Source: Oscillospiraceae bacterium (lineage in GTDB: Bacteria > Bacillota > Clostridia > Oscillospirales > Oscillospiraceae). From it: 39,866 nucleotides of DNA. Where the stretch lies: positions 1 through 39,866 of the forward strand of contig JAFQZI010000009.1 of assembly GCA_017406005.1 (NCBI GenBank). The letters are read 5' to 3'. Below the pieces are notes generated by a model. That model made no database searches, was not told the origin of the DNA, and saw only the letters and a program-made list of their open reading frames with translations. Below are positions 24,539 to 32,538 of the stretch, piece after piece (position 1 is the stretch's first letter; each line of letters starts with the position of its first letter). The position numbers and the translations under genes were made by a program.

Positions 24539-26383
24539 ATGAAGCATTTTGTTCGCAAGTTCTCTATCCTGCTGGCAGTGTTCCTCGTCTGTATGGCCTG
24601 CTGTTCGATTGTCACGCCGGCTTTTGCGGAAGGCGAGACACATGTTGTCATTCTTGGTACTTCCGATATGCACGGGAATATATGGAGCTGGTCCTATGAG
24701 GACAATGCAGAAACGTCCAACAATGGTATGCCGCGTCTGTATACCTACATCCAGCAGATCCGGGAAGAAAACCCCATTACCTTCCTCGTGGACGGTGGTG
24801 ACGAAATCCAAGGGACAATCCTGACTGATGACCTGGCCAACAAGAATCCTGATGAACCGCATCCGGTGATCGCTGCCATGAATTTCATGGGATATGATGC
24901 CATGACGCTCGGCAACCATGAATTCAACTGGGGTATCGAGAACATGAAGAAATTCATGAGCACTGCTGAATTTCCGGTTCTCGGGCAGAATGTCTTGGAT
25001 AAAGACGGCAACTATGTATCCGGCTATGGATGGATAATCATAGAGCGGGAAGGGATTAAGCTTGCAGTCATCGGTGTCTGCACCCCGGATATTCCCATCT
25101 GGGATGGAGGCAAGGAAGGCATTGACGATGTTACTTTTGAGGCAGCGAACACAGCTGTAAAGAAGGCGATTGCTGAAATCGGCGATCAGGCTGACATTAT
25201 CATGGTTTCAGCTCACATGGGCTGGTTTGCTGAGTTCGATGAGGATGGTGGTTCTGATGCTGCTTCAAAAATCGTCGAAGACAATCCGGAAATTGATATT
25301 CTTCAGGTTGCCCACATGCACATTACCGTGAATGAAGAGCATGACGGTGTGCTTGTCGGCGGTGTTCGCAATTCCGGGCGCGAAGTTGCTCGTTTTGACA
25401 TTACCCTTGATGCAGACAAGAATATCACAGAAAAGACTCTGACCATCGTTGACATGGCAGACTATGAACCCAGCGAAGAATTGCGGGCAGTGCCGCTGCT
25501 CAAGGAAATGAATGAAGAAACCATTGCTTATATTCAGGGTGGTGTTTCCGGTGATGCGGGAGAAGAATATGTACCGCTTGGTGTTACTACAGCAAAATTC
25601 CAGCCGGAAGATGAGATCAAGGGCCTTCCGGAAGGCAAACTGCAGGATACGGCAGTTATGGATCTGATTCTGAAAGTCCAGCTGCTGAATTCCGGCGCGG
25701 ATGTGACTTCCTGTGCTCTGTTTAAAGACACCAGTGACCTGCCGGAAGGGAACATCAATTACGGAAACATCTTTGATATCTATAAATTTGACAACACGCT
25801 CTATCGTCTGACGGTCACGGGCAAGGAATTAAAGGGATACATGGAGTGGGCAGCCGAATGTTACAATCAGTGGGAACCGGGAGATATTAATATCTCTTTC
25901 GACCCTGAGTATCCGGGATACCTCTATGATATGTTCGAAGGTGTTGATTATGAGATCAACCTTTCCAAACCGAAAGGCGAACGGATTGAAAACGTGGTGT
26001 TCCATGGGGAACCGCTATCGGATAATCAGATACTGACACTGGCAGTCAACAATTATCGCTATTCCTCCGGCATCAAAGCACAGAATCTGGCAGAAGGCAA
26101 GAGGGAATGGGAGTCCTCCAACTCCATCCGCGATATGATCGTTGCCTACTTCAATGAGAACTCTCCGGTGGAACCGACGGTTGACAACAACTGGAAGATT
26201 ACCGGTGTTGATCTGAGTAAAGACGATCCGCGCCGCGCCGAGCTGATCGGCTATATCAATGAAGGGCTGCTGCCTGTTCCGTACAACAAGAGCTATAACC
26301 TCGCTGACTATGAAGCCCTTGTTGCAGAAGCCGAAGCCAATCGTACTACTAGCGCCGAAATCGAAGCAGATCATACCCACTGA
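24539..26383 (+). CDS. Exported 5'-nucleotidase / 2',3'-cyclic phosphodiesterase family protein
   Basis: A 614-residue exported metallophosphatase of the UshA/CpdB family. Residues 1-30 are a signal peptide ending in TPAFA. Metal-binding motifs follow in order: Asp43/His45 (TSDMHGN), Asp88 (DGGDEIQG), Asn126-His127-Glu128 (LGNHEFN), a later SAHMGW and VAHMHI. The C-terminal half, from about residue 350, matches the nucleotide-binding 5_nucleotid_C domain. There is no LPxTG or membrane anchor, so it is probably released, and would salvage nucleosides and phosphate outside the cell. ATG at 24539 follows AAAGGAG by nine bases; a TTG nine bases earlier is too close to that site. It has a consensus promoter. 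Confidence 0.92.
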   Translation: MKHFVRKFSILLAVFLVCMACCSIVTPAFAEGETHVVILGTSDMHGNIWSWSYEDNAETSNNGMPRLYTYIQQIREENPITFLVDGGDEIQGTILTDDLANKNPDEPHPVIAAMNFMGYDAMTLGNHEFNWGIENMKKFMSTAEFPVLGQNVLDKDGNYVSGYGWIIIEREGIKLAVIGVCTPDIPIWDGGKEGIDDVTFEAANTAVKKAIAEIGDQADIIMVSAHMGWFAEFDEDGGSDAASKIVEDNPEIDILQVAHMHITVNEEHDGVLVGGVRNSGREVARFDITLDADKNITEKTLTIVDMADYEPSEELRAVPLLKEMNEETIAYIQGGVSGDAGEEYVPLGVTTAKFQPEDEIKGLPEGKLQDTAVMDLILKVQLLNSGADVTSCALFKDTSDLPEGNINYGNIFDIYKFDNTLYRLTVTGKELKGYMEWAAECYNQWEPGDINISFDPEYPGYLYDMFEGVDYEINLSKPKGERIENVVFHGEPLSDNQILTLAVNNYRYSSGIKAQNLAEGKREWESSNSIRDMIVAYFNENSPVEPTVDNNWKITGVDLSKDDPRRAELIGYINEGLLPVPYNKSYNLADYEALVAEAEANRTTSAEIEADHTH

Positions 26384-26511
26384 TTTCCAGCCAGCCCTCT
26401 GATGGTCACTCTCCTATCCCCATTAGCGAAAATCTTTGCAGAAAACAGTGTTTTCACTATTTCTCTTTCAAAACAAGAAATATTTCCAATACCGTTAAAA
26501 AATAATAAACG

Positions 26512-26548
26512 AAAAACGTCCAGAAACACAACTTCTGGACGTTTTTTC
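26512..26548. terminator. Bidirectional intrinsic terminator (metallophosphatase and tRNA-Ser)
   Basis: AAAAACGTCCAGAA (26512-26525) and TTCTGGACGTTTTT (26533-26546) form a perfect 14-bp stem around a seven-base loop. T-runs exist on both strands. It ends the metallophosphatase transcript from the left and the tRNA-Ser transcript from the right. The 128 bases between the stop at 26383 and this hairpin show nothing recognisable. Confidence 0.87.
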
Positions 26549-26553
26549 TTAAG

Positions 26554-26639
26554 CGGAGAGTAAGGGATTCGAACCCCTGTGACGTTGCCGTCTAACGGTT
26601 TTCAAGACCGCCCCGTTGTGACCACTTCGGTAACTCTCC
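26554..26639 (-). tRNA. tRNA-Ser (anticodon UGA)
   Basis: An 86-base cloverleaf on the minus strand. The acceptor stem is GGAGAGT with ACTCTCC, the discriminator is G, and the anticodon loop CTTGAAA puts UGA at 26604-26602. The T-arm contains GGTTCGAATCC. The long variable arm typical of serine tRNA is present. The 3' CCA is not encoded (CTT follows). It has its own promoter and terminator and is a single-gene unit. Confidence 0.96.
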
Positions 26640-26661
26640 ATATGATAGGAACAGCTTTATA

Positions 26662-26690
26662 TTTATAGCACAAGGCTGATTTTATGTCAA
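26662..26690 (-). promoter_or_regulatory. Promoter of tRNA-Ser
   Basis: On the minus strand a perfect TTGACA (26690-26685) and TATAAA (26667-26662) are 17 bases apart, about 23 bases before the tRNA 5' end. Confidence 0.77.
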
Positions 26691-26694
26691 GGAT

Positions 26695-26749
26695 TACTTG
26701 TTCTCTCAAATTGGAGAAACCTACATACTTGTTTTCTCAATTTGGAGAA
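26695..26749. repeat. Two 24-bp direct repeats, each with internal dyad symmetry
   Basis: TACTTGTTYTCTCAAWTTGGAGAA occurs at 26695-26718 and 26726-26749, identical at 22 of 24 positions, with a 31-base period. Each copy holds an imperfect dyad, TTCTC then GAGAA around an A/T core. They lie just upstream of the tRNA-Ser promoter and behind the AraC gene. The form suggests a protein-binding operator. Confidence 0.75.
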
Positions 26750-26792
26750 GCTTATTCTATTAAGTAAGAGGAACAGTTTTCTGAGTAGAGCT

Positions 26793-27641
26793 TTATTTTT
26801 TCAGGTCGGCGGGGCGAATGCCGAAGCATTCACGAAAAGCGCGGTTGAATACAGAATAATCGTTAAAGCCGCATTGAGAGGCAGCCTGCCCCGCCGGAAT
26901 CCCTTCGCGGATCAGTCGGGCGGCGTAAAGCAGACGCTTTTGCCGGATATAGGAATGCACTGTGGTGCCGGTCTGCTGTTTGAACAGACGCATGAAATGA
27001 TACCTGCTCAGAAATACCTGAGCGGCTAGCAAGTCAACCGATAAATCCCGCGACAGGTTTTCATTGATATAAGAAAGAGTCTGGCGGATTTTTTCATCAT
27101 AACGGCGTTCCGGGATGGCATTCACTTCTCCGGAAACAGAGATACGGTTGATCAGAATCAGGAACTGCATCATGAGAGTATCACGCATTGCGTCAGAACC
27201 GAAACGCAGATCATCCCGGGCAGCCTCATAGGAAGCAATGATGGTTGACAGCTCTTTCCGCTGTGCTTCGTCGGGAAACAGAAGACACTTGCCCGGCTGG
27301 TCTGACGCTTCGAAGCAGGCCATAAGAGATGCTTCCGGGAGGACTCTGCCAAAATAGCTGCGATCGAGGTAGATGATGATCCGCTCGTACGGCACGGAGA
27401 CGTCAATGAGGGCTTTATGGATGGCGTGGTGACGCACAAGGAGCACAGACCAGGGGGACAAAGGGTAAGTGATATCCTCAACAATATAGTCGACCCTGCC
27501 GGAAAGGAGCAGGACGATCTTATCGAATTCATGAAAATGGAAGTTTTTTTCCTGACCGGCAGTATCCTGCAGATGAAAATAGTGATAGTTCTCATTCAGA
27601 TATCCTTCCCGATGGAAGGCGCTGTATTCTCTGGAAGTCAT
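26793..27641 (-). CDS. AraC family transcriptional regulator
   Basis: A 282-residue AraC/XylS regulator. The N-terminal 150 residues form a cupin-like sensing domain that begins with FHFHEFDKIVLLLSGR, the metal-free version of the AraC arm and barrel. The C-terminal 100 residues hold the two helix-turn-helix motifs: SVDLLAAQVFLSRYHFMRLFKQQTG and then AASQCGFNDYSVFNRAFRECFGIRPADLK, the most conserved stretch of the family. It is divergent from the DAACS symporter operon, with promoters and likely binding sites between them (27689-27758), so it probably activates that operon in response to a small molecule. ATG at 27641 follows GGAGA by eight bases. Confidence 0.95.
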   Translation of the reverse strand: MTSREYSAFHREGYLNENYHYFHLQDTAGQEKNFHFHEFDKIVLLLSGRVDYIVEDITYPLSPWSVLLVRHHAIHKALIDVSVPYERIIIYLDRSYFGRVLPEASLMACFEASDQPGKCLLFPDEAQRKELSTIIASYEAARDDLRFGSDAMRDTLMMQFLILINRISVSGEVNAIPERRYDEKIRQTLSYINENLSRDLSVDLLAAQVFLSRYHFMRLFKQQTGTTVHSYIRQKRLLYAARLIREGIPAGQAASQCGFNDYSVFNRAFRECFGIRPADLKK

Positions 27642-27688
27642 TTGTGTTCTCCATGCGATATAGAAGATGAATCCGGTTGTTTGCTGAC

Positions 27689-27717
27689 AGTATACAGCAC
27701 TTTTTGCAATGTTTCAA
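27689..27717 (-). promoter_or_regulatory. Promoter of the AraC regulator gene
   Basis: On the minus strand TTGAAA (27717-27712) and TATACT (27694-27689) are 17 bases apart. It overlaps the left part of the putative AraC operator, which would permit autoregulation. Confidence 0.62.
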
Positions 27718-27742
27718 GCATAATTCGCAATTTACATTGCAA
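27704..27742 (+). promoter_or_regulatory. Putative AraC-type operator with half-sites 21 bp apart
   Basis: TTGCAATGT (27704-27712) and TCGCAATTT (27725-27733) are direct half-sites 21 bp, or two helical turns, apart, the spacing common for AraC-family binding. ACATTGCAA (27734-27742) is also the exact reverse complement of the first. The block ends over the -35 box of the symporter promoter. Confidence 0.55.
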
Positions 27743-27758
27743 TCTATTTGGTTATACT
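27731..27758 (+). promoter_or_regulatory. Promoter of the DAACS symporter operon
   Basis: TTTACA (27731-27736) and TATACT (27753-27758) are spaced by 16 bases, 32 bases before the start codon. Both boxes deviate from consensus by one base, fitting an activated promoter. Confidence 0.6.
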
Positions 27759-27789
27759 ATAAACAATCATCCTATACGGAGGTTTTGTT

Positions 27790-29025
27790 ATGAAAGCAAA
27801 CAATTTCCTTAAGAACAACTGGTTCTTTTTCACGATGATTCTGGGAATTGTGCTCGGAATCATTGTCGGGTTTATGTGGCCCGGGGCAGGAGCACTGGAA
27901 CCTCTCGGAACACTGTTTATCAACATGATGTTCTGTGTGGTCATCCCGATGGTGTTCTTCTCAATTTCTTCTTCTATCGCGAATATGAAGAGCGCAAAAA
28001 GAGCCGGAAAACTGATGGGAACCACAGTTATAACGTTTATGTGCACGACGATCATTGCTTCCGTAATTATGTATGTGATCGTACGTTTTGTGCCGATCTA
28101 TATGGGGGATCCTGTGTTTGAGGAAACGACAGGAACAAAGATGAACGCCGGAGAGCTGATCGTAGGCTTCTTTACGAAGTCGGACTTCCCGGAACTCTGG
28201 AGCCGCAGGTCCATTCTGCAGCTGATTATTGCAGGAATCTTCTTCGGATTTGGCGTCCAGATGTGCGGGGGGCCGGAAACGAAAGTGGCTGCTTTGCTGG
28301 AAGAAATCACGAACGTTCTGATGAAAGTTATCAAGCTGATCAGCTTTTATGCACCGATCGGATTCTTCGGTTTTTTTGCGGCTCTTGTCGCGGCACACGG
28401 TGCTGACTTCGTATCCAGTTATGCCAGAGCCATCATCCTCTACTATGTAGTGGCCTTTGCCTACATGTTCCTCTGCTTCCCGCTTTATGCGCGCTTCGGC
28501 GGCGGAAAAAGTGCTGTAAAGGTGATGTTCCAGCATATTTTCCGCCCGGCGGCAGTCGCTTTCGGTACCTGTTCCTCCGTGGCGACGATTCCGACCAATA
28601 TGGAAGTGTCAGAAGATACCGGCATTTCCAAAGACGTTACGGATATCGTGCTGCCGATGGGCGCTACCATGAACATGGACGGTTCGGGAATGAGTGCCAT
28701 TATCAAGGTTGCATTCCTTTTCGGAATGTTCGGGAAAGATTTTGCCACGACGGATGCTCTGCTGGCAATTGTGGTTGCAACGGTTTCTTCCGTAGCTATG
28801 TCCGGAATCCCGGGCGGCGGCGGAACCGGCGAACTGGTGCTCTGCTCCCTGTTCTTCCCGGAGCAGCTCCCGATTGCGTTCCCCATTGCACAGGCAATCG
28901 GTGATCTGGTTGATCCTCCCGCAACAATGGTCAATGCGGCAGGGGACTATGTGGCGTCCTATATCGTGTCAAGATTTAATGATGGGAAAGATTGGCTTCA
29001 GAAGAGGCTGAACGGGAAGAAATAA
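27790..29025 (+). CDS. Dicarboxylate/amino acid:cation symporter (DAACS family), probably neutral-substrate
   Basis: A 411-residue transporter of the GltP/GltPh family with eight membrane helices and two re-entrant hairpins. HP1 is represented by GTCSSVATIPTN (259-270), the TM7 ion site by NMDGS (295-299), HP2 by SGIPGGGGTGEL (338-349) and TM8 by DPPATMVNAAGD (375-386). Asp375 and Asn382 are kept, matching GltPh Asp394 and Asn401. GltPh Arg397, which holds the side-chain carboxylate of aspartate, is Ala378. A neutral or unusual substrate is therefore inferred, driven by Na+ or H+. ACGGAGG precedes the ATG. The stop TAA is followed directly by the DapF-like start. AraC is the probable regulator. 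Confidence 0.92.
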   Translation: MKANNFLKNNWFFFTMILGIVLGIIVGFMWPGAGALEPLGTLFINMMFCVVIPMVFFSISSSIANMKSAKRAGKLMGTTVITFMCTTIIASVIMYVIVRFVPIYMGDPVFEETTGTKMNAGELIVGFFTKSDFPELWSRRSILQLIIAGIFFGFGVQMCGGPETKVAALLEEITNVLMKVIKLISFYAPIGFFGFFAALVAAHGADFVSSYARAIILYYVVAFAYMFLCFPLYARFGGGKSAVKVMFQHIFRPAAVAFGTCSSVATIPTNMEVSEDTGISKDVTDIVLPMGATMNMDGSGMSAIIKVAFLFGMFGKDFATTDALLAIVVATVSSVAMSGIPGGGGTGELVLCSLFFPEQLPIAFPIAQAIGDLVDPPATMVNAAGDYVASYIVSRFNDGKDWLQKRLNGKK

Positions 29026-29865
29026 ATGCACTATACAGCAATGCACGGGGCAGGCAACTCCTTCGTGCTGATCGAAAACAGAAACGGCGAGCTGCGGGGT
29101 ACGAATCCCGAGGAGCTCGCCGTGCTCCTATGTTCCGGGAATGCCGGATTCAAAGCGGACGGGATGATTGTCATCACACCTGCGGAGGAGCAGCTTGCAG
29201 ATTTCGGAATGATGTTTTATAATTCTAACGGTTCTGTCGGAGAAATGTGCGGAAACGGGGCGAGATGTATCGCCCGTTACGGCGTGGAGCACGGACTGGC
29301 AAAGAATCCCGAAGAAATCCGAATTGCTGCAACAGCCGGCCTTGTGCTGGCAAAGAGGATCACACAGGAGCTGTATGAAGTGCGGCTCAACGACCCGTCT
29401 GTCATCGATCTGCACCAGCCGGTACCTGCGTTCGGAACAGACTATGACTGTTCCTATGTGGAACTCGGAGACCCCGGGATCCCCCATGCTGTCGTGGAAA
29501 CGGCGGAGTCTGAAATAAAAAACCCGGATCGGCTTCGGGAACTGGGCAGAGCATTGCGCGACAGCAGGGAATTCCCCAAAGGGGCAAATGTGACGTTTGC
29601 ATGTGTAACGGGAGAACATACTGTCAGGGCGATTACCTTTGAGCGCGGGGTCGAGGACTTTACTCTGGCGTGCGGCACGGGATGCGGTGCAACAGCAATC
29701 ACGCTTCTCCTGCGCGGGAGAATTCCGGGAAACCCGGTGGAAATCGAAATGCCGGGCGGCCATCTCAGCGTATGCGTTAAGACGGATGATTCAGGTGTCC
29801 ATGATGTTCTTTTGCGGGGGCCGACAGCGGTGACAGGAGAGGGAGAGACGGAATGGAACATATAG
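29026..29865 (+). CDS. Diaminopimelate epimerase-like protein (DapF family)
   Basis: A 279-residue cofactor-independent epimerase of the DapF fold. The two catalytic cysteines are Cys75 (GEMCGNGAR) and Cys216 (LACGTGCGA). Glu206-Arg207 (TFERG) and Asn11 (GAGNS) fit substrate-binding residues. The usual GNPH loop reads GIPH (151-154), as in some bacterial branches. Canonical DapF turns LL- into meso-diaminopimelate for peptidoglycan and lysine. Here it sits between an amino acid transporter and a phosphatase under probable AraC control, not in a lysine operon, so a role in using or making some D- or epimerised amino acid is possible. The ATG follows the preceding stop with no gap, so translation is coupled. 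Confidence 0.88.
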   Translation: MHYTAMHGAGNSFVLIENRNGELRGTNPEELAVLLCSGNAGFKADGMIVITPAEEQLADFGMMFYNSNGSVGEMCGNGARCIARYGVEHGLAKNPEEIRIAATAGLVLAKRITQELYEVRLNDPSVIDLHQPVPAFGTDYDCSYVELGDPGIPHAVVETAESEIKNPDRLRELGRALRDSREFPKGANVTFACVTGEHTVRAITFERGVEDFTLACGTGCGATAITLLLRGRIPGNPVEIEMPGGHLSVCVKTDDSGVHDVLLRGPTAVTGEGETEWNI

Positions 29866-30737
29866 ACCGGGCCGGTCAGAAGACTTTTGACAGGGCGAAA
29901 TACAGAATTGCAGCCTTTGATGTGGATGGGACGCTGAACTGCCCCGGAGAACAAATCCGCCCGGTGGTACAGGCGAGCCTGGTTACGTTACGCCAGAGCG
30001 GAATCGTAACGGTTGTGGCAACGGGAAGAGATGAGCTGCAGATGCCCCCCGACCTGATGAAGTGTTTTTCCTATGCAGTCACGGCGAACGGCGGATGCGT
30101 TTCGGAACCGGCGACGGGAAGGCTGATCACCGGACATCCGTTTTCAAAGGAACTGCTGCTGGAGACCATGAATACGCTGAAAGGCATGACAGGGGAATGC
30201 ATTCTCTTCCGGCGGGGAAGCATGCCGGGTGCTCCGTTTGCCCTGAAACAGCTTTTTACGAAATATCCCCCCGGAACAAAGAGTTTTATCCCGCCGAAGA
30301 CCGGGCCTCTGCCCGGAAGGCCGATGCCGGTTCCCGGTATCCGGGCTCTCGCCTGGTACAGCCCGTTTCCGGTGTACAAGGTCAAATGCTATTTCCGGGA
30401 TCTTTCACGACTGAAGGAAGCATATGAGCGGATGTCGGCCGACCCGAGGCTCACGGTAATCCTGATGGACGGGGAAGATCTGGAAATCACTCTGGCGGGA
30501 ATATCGAAAGCTTCCGCGATTGATGAACTGTGCCGGGAGATCGGAATGACGAGAGAAAACGTAGCTGCTTTCGGAGACAGCGGCAATGACCTTGAAATGC
30601 TTCAGGCTGCGGGGTTTGCCGTCGTGATGGGGAATGGAGAAGAATGCGTCAAACCGTATGCAGACTATCTCGCGCCGAGTGTTTACGACGACGGGGCCGC
30701 AAAAGCGATCTCGGAACTGTACGGAATAGATGTGTAG
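29853..30737 (+). CDS. HAD superfamily phosphatase, Cof type
   Basis: A 294-residue HAD hydrolase of the Cof (IIB) type. Motif I is AFDVDGTLN (about residues 23-31), motif II the VVATGRDE block, and motif III/IV is KASAIDELCREIGM with VAAFGDSGNDLEML near the C-terminus. The central cap (90-200) differs from the HAD at 18506-19273 and includes a Pro/Gly-rich GPLPGRPMPVPG stretch. The start overlaps the end of the dapF-like gene by 13 bases, with GGGAGAGACGGA ahead of it, so it is the third gene of this operon. Its substrate is unknown. A terminator follows 20 bases after the stop. Confidence 0.92.
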   Translation: MEHIDRAGQKTFDRAKYRIAAFDVDGTLNCPGEQIRPVVQASLVTLRQSGIVTVVATGRDELQMPPDLMKCFSYAVTANGGCVSEPATGRLITGHPFSKELLLETMNTLKGMTGECILFRRGSMPGAPFALKQLFTKYPPGTKSFIPPKTGPLPGRPMPVPGIRALAWYSPFPVYKVKCYFRDLSRLKEAYERMSADPRLTVILMDGEDLEITLAGISKASAIDELCREIGMTRENVAAFGDSGNDLEMLQAAGFAVVMGNGEECVKPYADYLAPSVYDDGAAKAISELYGIDV

Positions 30738-30757
30738 CCATCAGACAATAAATGAGA

Positions 30758-30798
30758 AAAGGCTGTGAAGAACGGGAAATCCGGACTTCACAGCCTTT
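30758..30798. terminator. Bidirectional terminator-like hairpin
   Basis: AAAGGCTGTGAAG (30758-30770) pairs perfectly, over 13 bp, with CTTCACAGCCTTT (30786-30798) around a 15-base loop. It lies between the convergent HAD (+) and Na+ symporter (-) genes. T-runs are short on both sides. Confidence 0.7.
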
Positions 30799-30839
30799 CT
30801 GCTGGGATAGGGGTAAATGAGGAGAGAAGATGAAAAATC

Positions 30840-32366
30840 TTATGAATTGACGCTTTCAAATTCCTGAATGATTTCTCCGGAAGGAGCCTCTGTGAGGAGG
30901 CTGACAACAAAGATCATCAGGCTGGAAACGATGAATGCCGGGAAAAGCTCATAAATGCTGAAGACTCCGCCGATAGGAGCGATCAGGAACTTCCAGATAA
31001 AGATGGTGGCTGCGCCGGAAAACATCCCGGCTATGGCACCCCATTTGTTGCAGCGCTTCCAGAAAAGCGCAAAGAGCATGATCGGGCCGAATGTTGCACC
31101 AAAGCCTGCCCAGGCAAAGGAAACGACACGGAAGATGGAGCTGGAAGGATTGCTCGCAAAAATCACACCGAGAATCGCAACACAGACGACAGTAATGCGG
31201 GCGATGGACATGTTTTTCCGATCATCAAACTTCATGCCGAAGACATCCCGGAGAAGATTCTGCGTAACACCGGAAGCTGCACCGAGAAGCTGCGCATCGG
31301 CGGTGGACATGGTTGCTGCGAGGATACCGGCCAGACAGAAACCGGCAATGATCGCGAAGAAAATGCCGTTTTTGGAAAGCAGGGAAGCGGACTGAACGAT
31401 CATATTCTCGGCTTCAGGCTCTGTACCGAACAGGGGAAGAGCACCTGCTTTTGCCATGGAATAGCCTACGATACCGATAATCACAGCCACAAAGAGAGAC
31501 ACAACACACCAGATGCTGCCGACTCTGCGGCTCACTTTCAGATTGTCCTCATTATCCACTGCCATGAAGTGAACCAGAATATGGGGCATACCGAAGTAGC
31601 CGAGCCCCCAGGCCATCGTGGAAACAATCATCAGCGGCGTATAGCGCCCGGCCTCTTCCGCAAAGATATTGGTACTTGAGGTTAAGCTGAGGTAACCGGG
31701 AATCGCTTTGGCGTTCTCAACGACCTGGCTCCATCCGCCTGCCGTTCTGATTCCGAAGATCAGAACAACAATCAGAGCGAAGGTCATCACAATGCTTTGA
31801 ATCAGGCTTGTAACAGAGGCAGCCATAAAACCGCCCATGGCACAATAAGCCACGATGACGATGGCGGAGACGATCATGGAGGTCATATAATCGAATCCGA
31901 AAAGGCTGTTGAAAAGTTTGCCGCATGCGGAAAACCCGGATGCCACATAGGGAACAAAGAACACAATAATCATCAGGGCGCCAAGCGTCTCGATCAGCCT
32001 GGTATTGTCCCGAAAGCGGGTTGCCAGAAAATCAGGAACGGTAATGGAATGAATCTTTGCGGAGTATCGACGCAGGCGCTTTGCCACAAACAGCCAGTTG
32101 AGGTAAGTGCCGATCGACAGACCGATTGCCGTCCAGCTCGCTTCTGCAACACCGCAGAAAAAGGCAAGACCCGGGACACCCATCAGAAGGTAAGCGCTCA
32201 TGTCAGATGCTTCTGTGCTCATTGCGGTCAGAACAGGACCGAGCTTTCTGCCGCCGAGATAAAAATCTTCGGAATTTTTGTTGTCGGAATAGCGGACACC
32301 GATATAAAGCATTCCGACGAGATAGACGATTATGGCGATCAGAATGCAGATTGTTGAGGAAGCCAT
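30840..32366 (-). CDS. putP: Sodium/proline symporter-like protein (SSS family, PutP-like)
   Basis: A 508-residue sodium:solute symporter with about thirteen membrane helices. The N-terminal SEDFYLGGRKLGPVLTAMSTEASDMSAYLLMGVPG region is close to PutP, including the Asp and Ser near the Na+ site. The later FAIIAGFCLAGILAATMSTADAQLLGAASGVTQNLLRD block is the SSS family's Na+-site signature, with the key Ser-Thr. Proline uptake is the likely role, though other amino acids cannot be excluded. The ATG at 32366 is used: AAGGGGG lies eight bases ahead, and the 21 upstream codons lack support. It is divergent from a LysR gene that probably controls it. Confidence 0.93.
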   Translation of the reverse strand: MASSTICILIAIIVYLVGMLYIGVRYSDNKNSEDFYLGGRKLGPVLTAMSTEASDMSAYLLMGVPGLAFFCGVAEASWTAIGLSIGTYLNWLFVAKRLRRYSAKIHSITVPDFLATRFRDNTRLIETLGALMIIVFFVPYVASGFSACGKLFNSLFGFDYMTSMIVSAIVIVAYCAMGGFMAASVTSLIQSIVMTFALIVVLIFGIRTAGGWSQVVENAKAIPGYLSLTSSTNIFAEEAGRYTPLMIVSTMAWGLGYFGMPHILVHFMAVDNEDNLKVSRRVGSIWCVVSLFVAVIIGIVGYSMAKAGALPLFGTEPEAENMIVQSASLLSKNGIFFAIIAGFCLAGILAATMSTADAQLLGAASGVTQNLLRDVFGMKFDDRKNMSIARITVVCVAILGVIFASNPSSSIFRVVSFAWAGFGATFGPIMLFALFWKRCNKWGAIAGMFSGAATIFIWKFLIAPIGGVFSIYELFPAFIVSSLMIFVVSLLTEAPSGEIIQEFESVNS

Positions 32367-32400
32367 CAATAATCCCCCTTTTCTTTTATGGACGAGAGGG

Positions 32401-32429
32401 ATTATACGGGAGGAATGCCGGATCTGCAA
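32401..32429 (-). promoter_or_regulatory. Promoter of the PutP-like symporter gene
   Basis: On the minus strand TTGCAG (32429-32424) and a perfect TATAAT (32406-32401) are 17 bases apart, 35 bases before the ATG. It is back to back with the LysR promoter. Confidence 0.52.
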
Positions 32430-32450
32430 CGGACTTTTGACAAAAACCGG

Positions 32451-32478
32451 TTGAAAAAATCAATTTGCAGAGTATAAT
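32451..32478 (+). promoter_or_regulatory. Promoter of the LysR regulator gene
   Basis: TTGAAA (32451-32456) and a perfect TATAAT (32473-32478) are 16 bases apart, about 60 bases before the ATG at 32539. Confidence 0.66.
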
Positions 32479-32538
32479 AGAAAATACTTTAATTAATTTC
32501 ATCTTTCTATGAAAAAAATTCATGAAGAAGGAAAAAGT

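Noticed and set aside
26695-26749. Two direct repeats considered as a CRISPR remnant or an att site
   Set aside because: Only two copies with a seven-base gap; no match to the tRNA 3' end and no integrase nearby.
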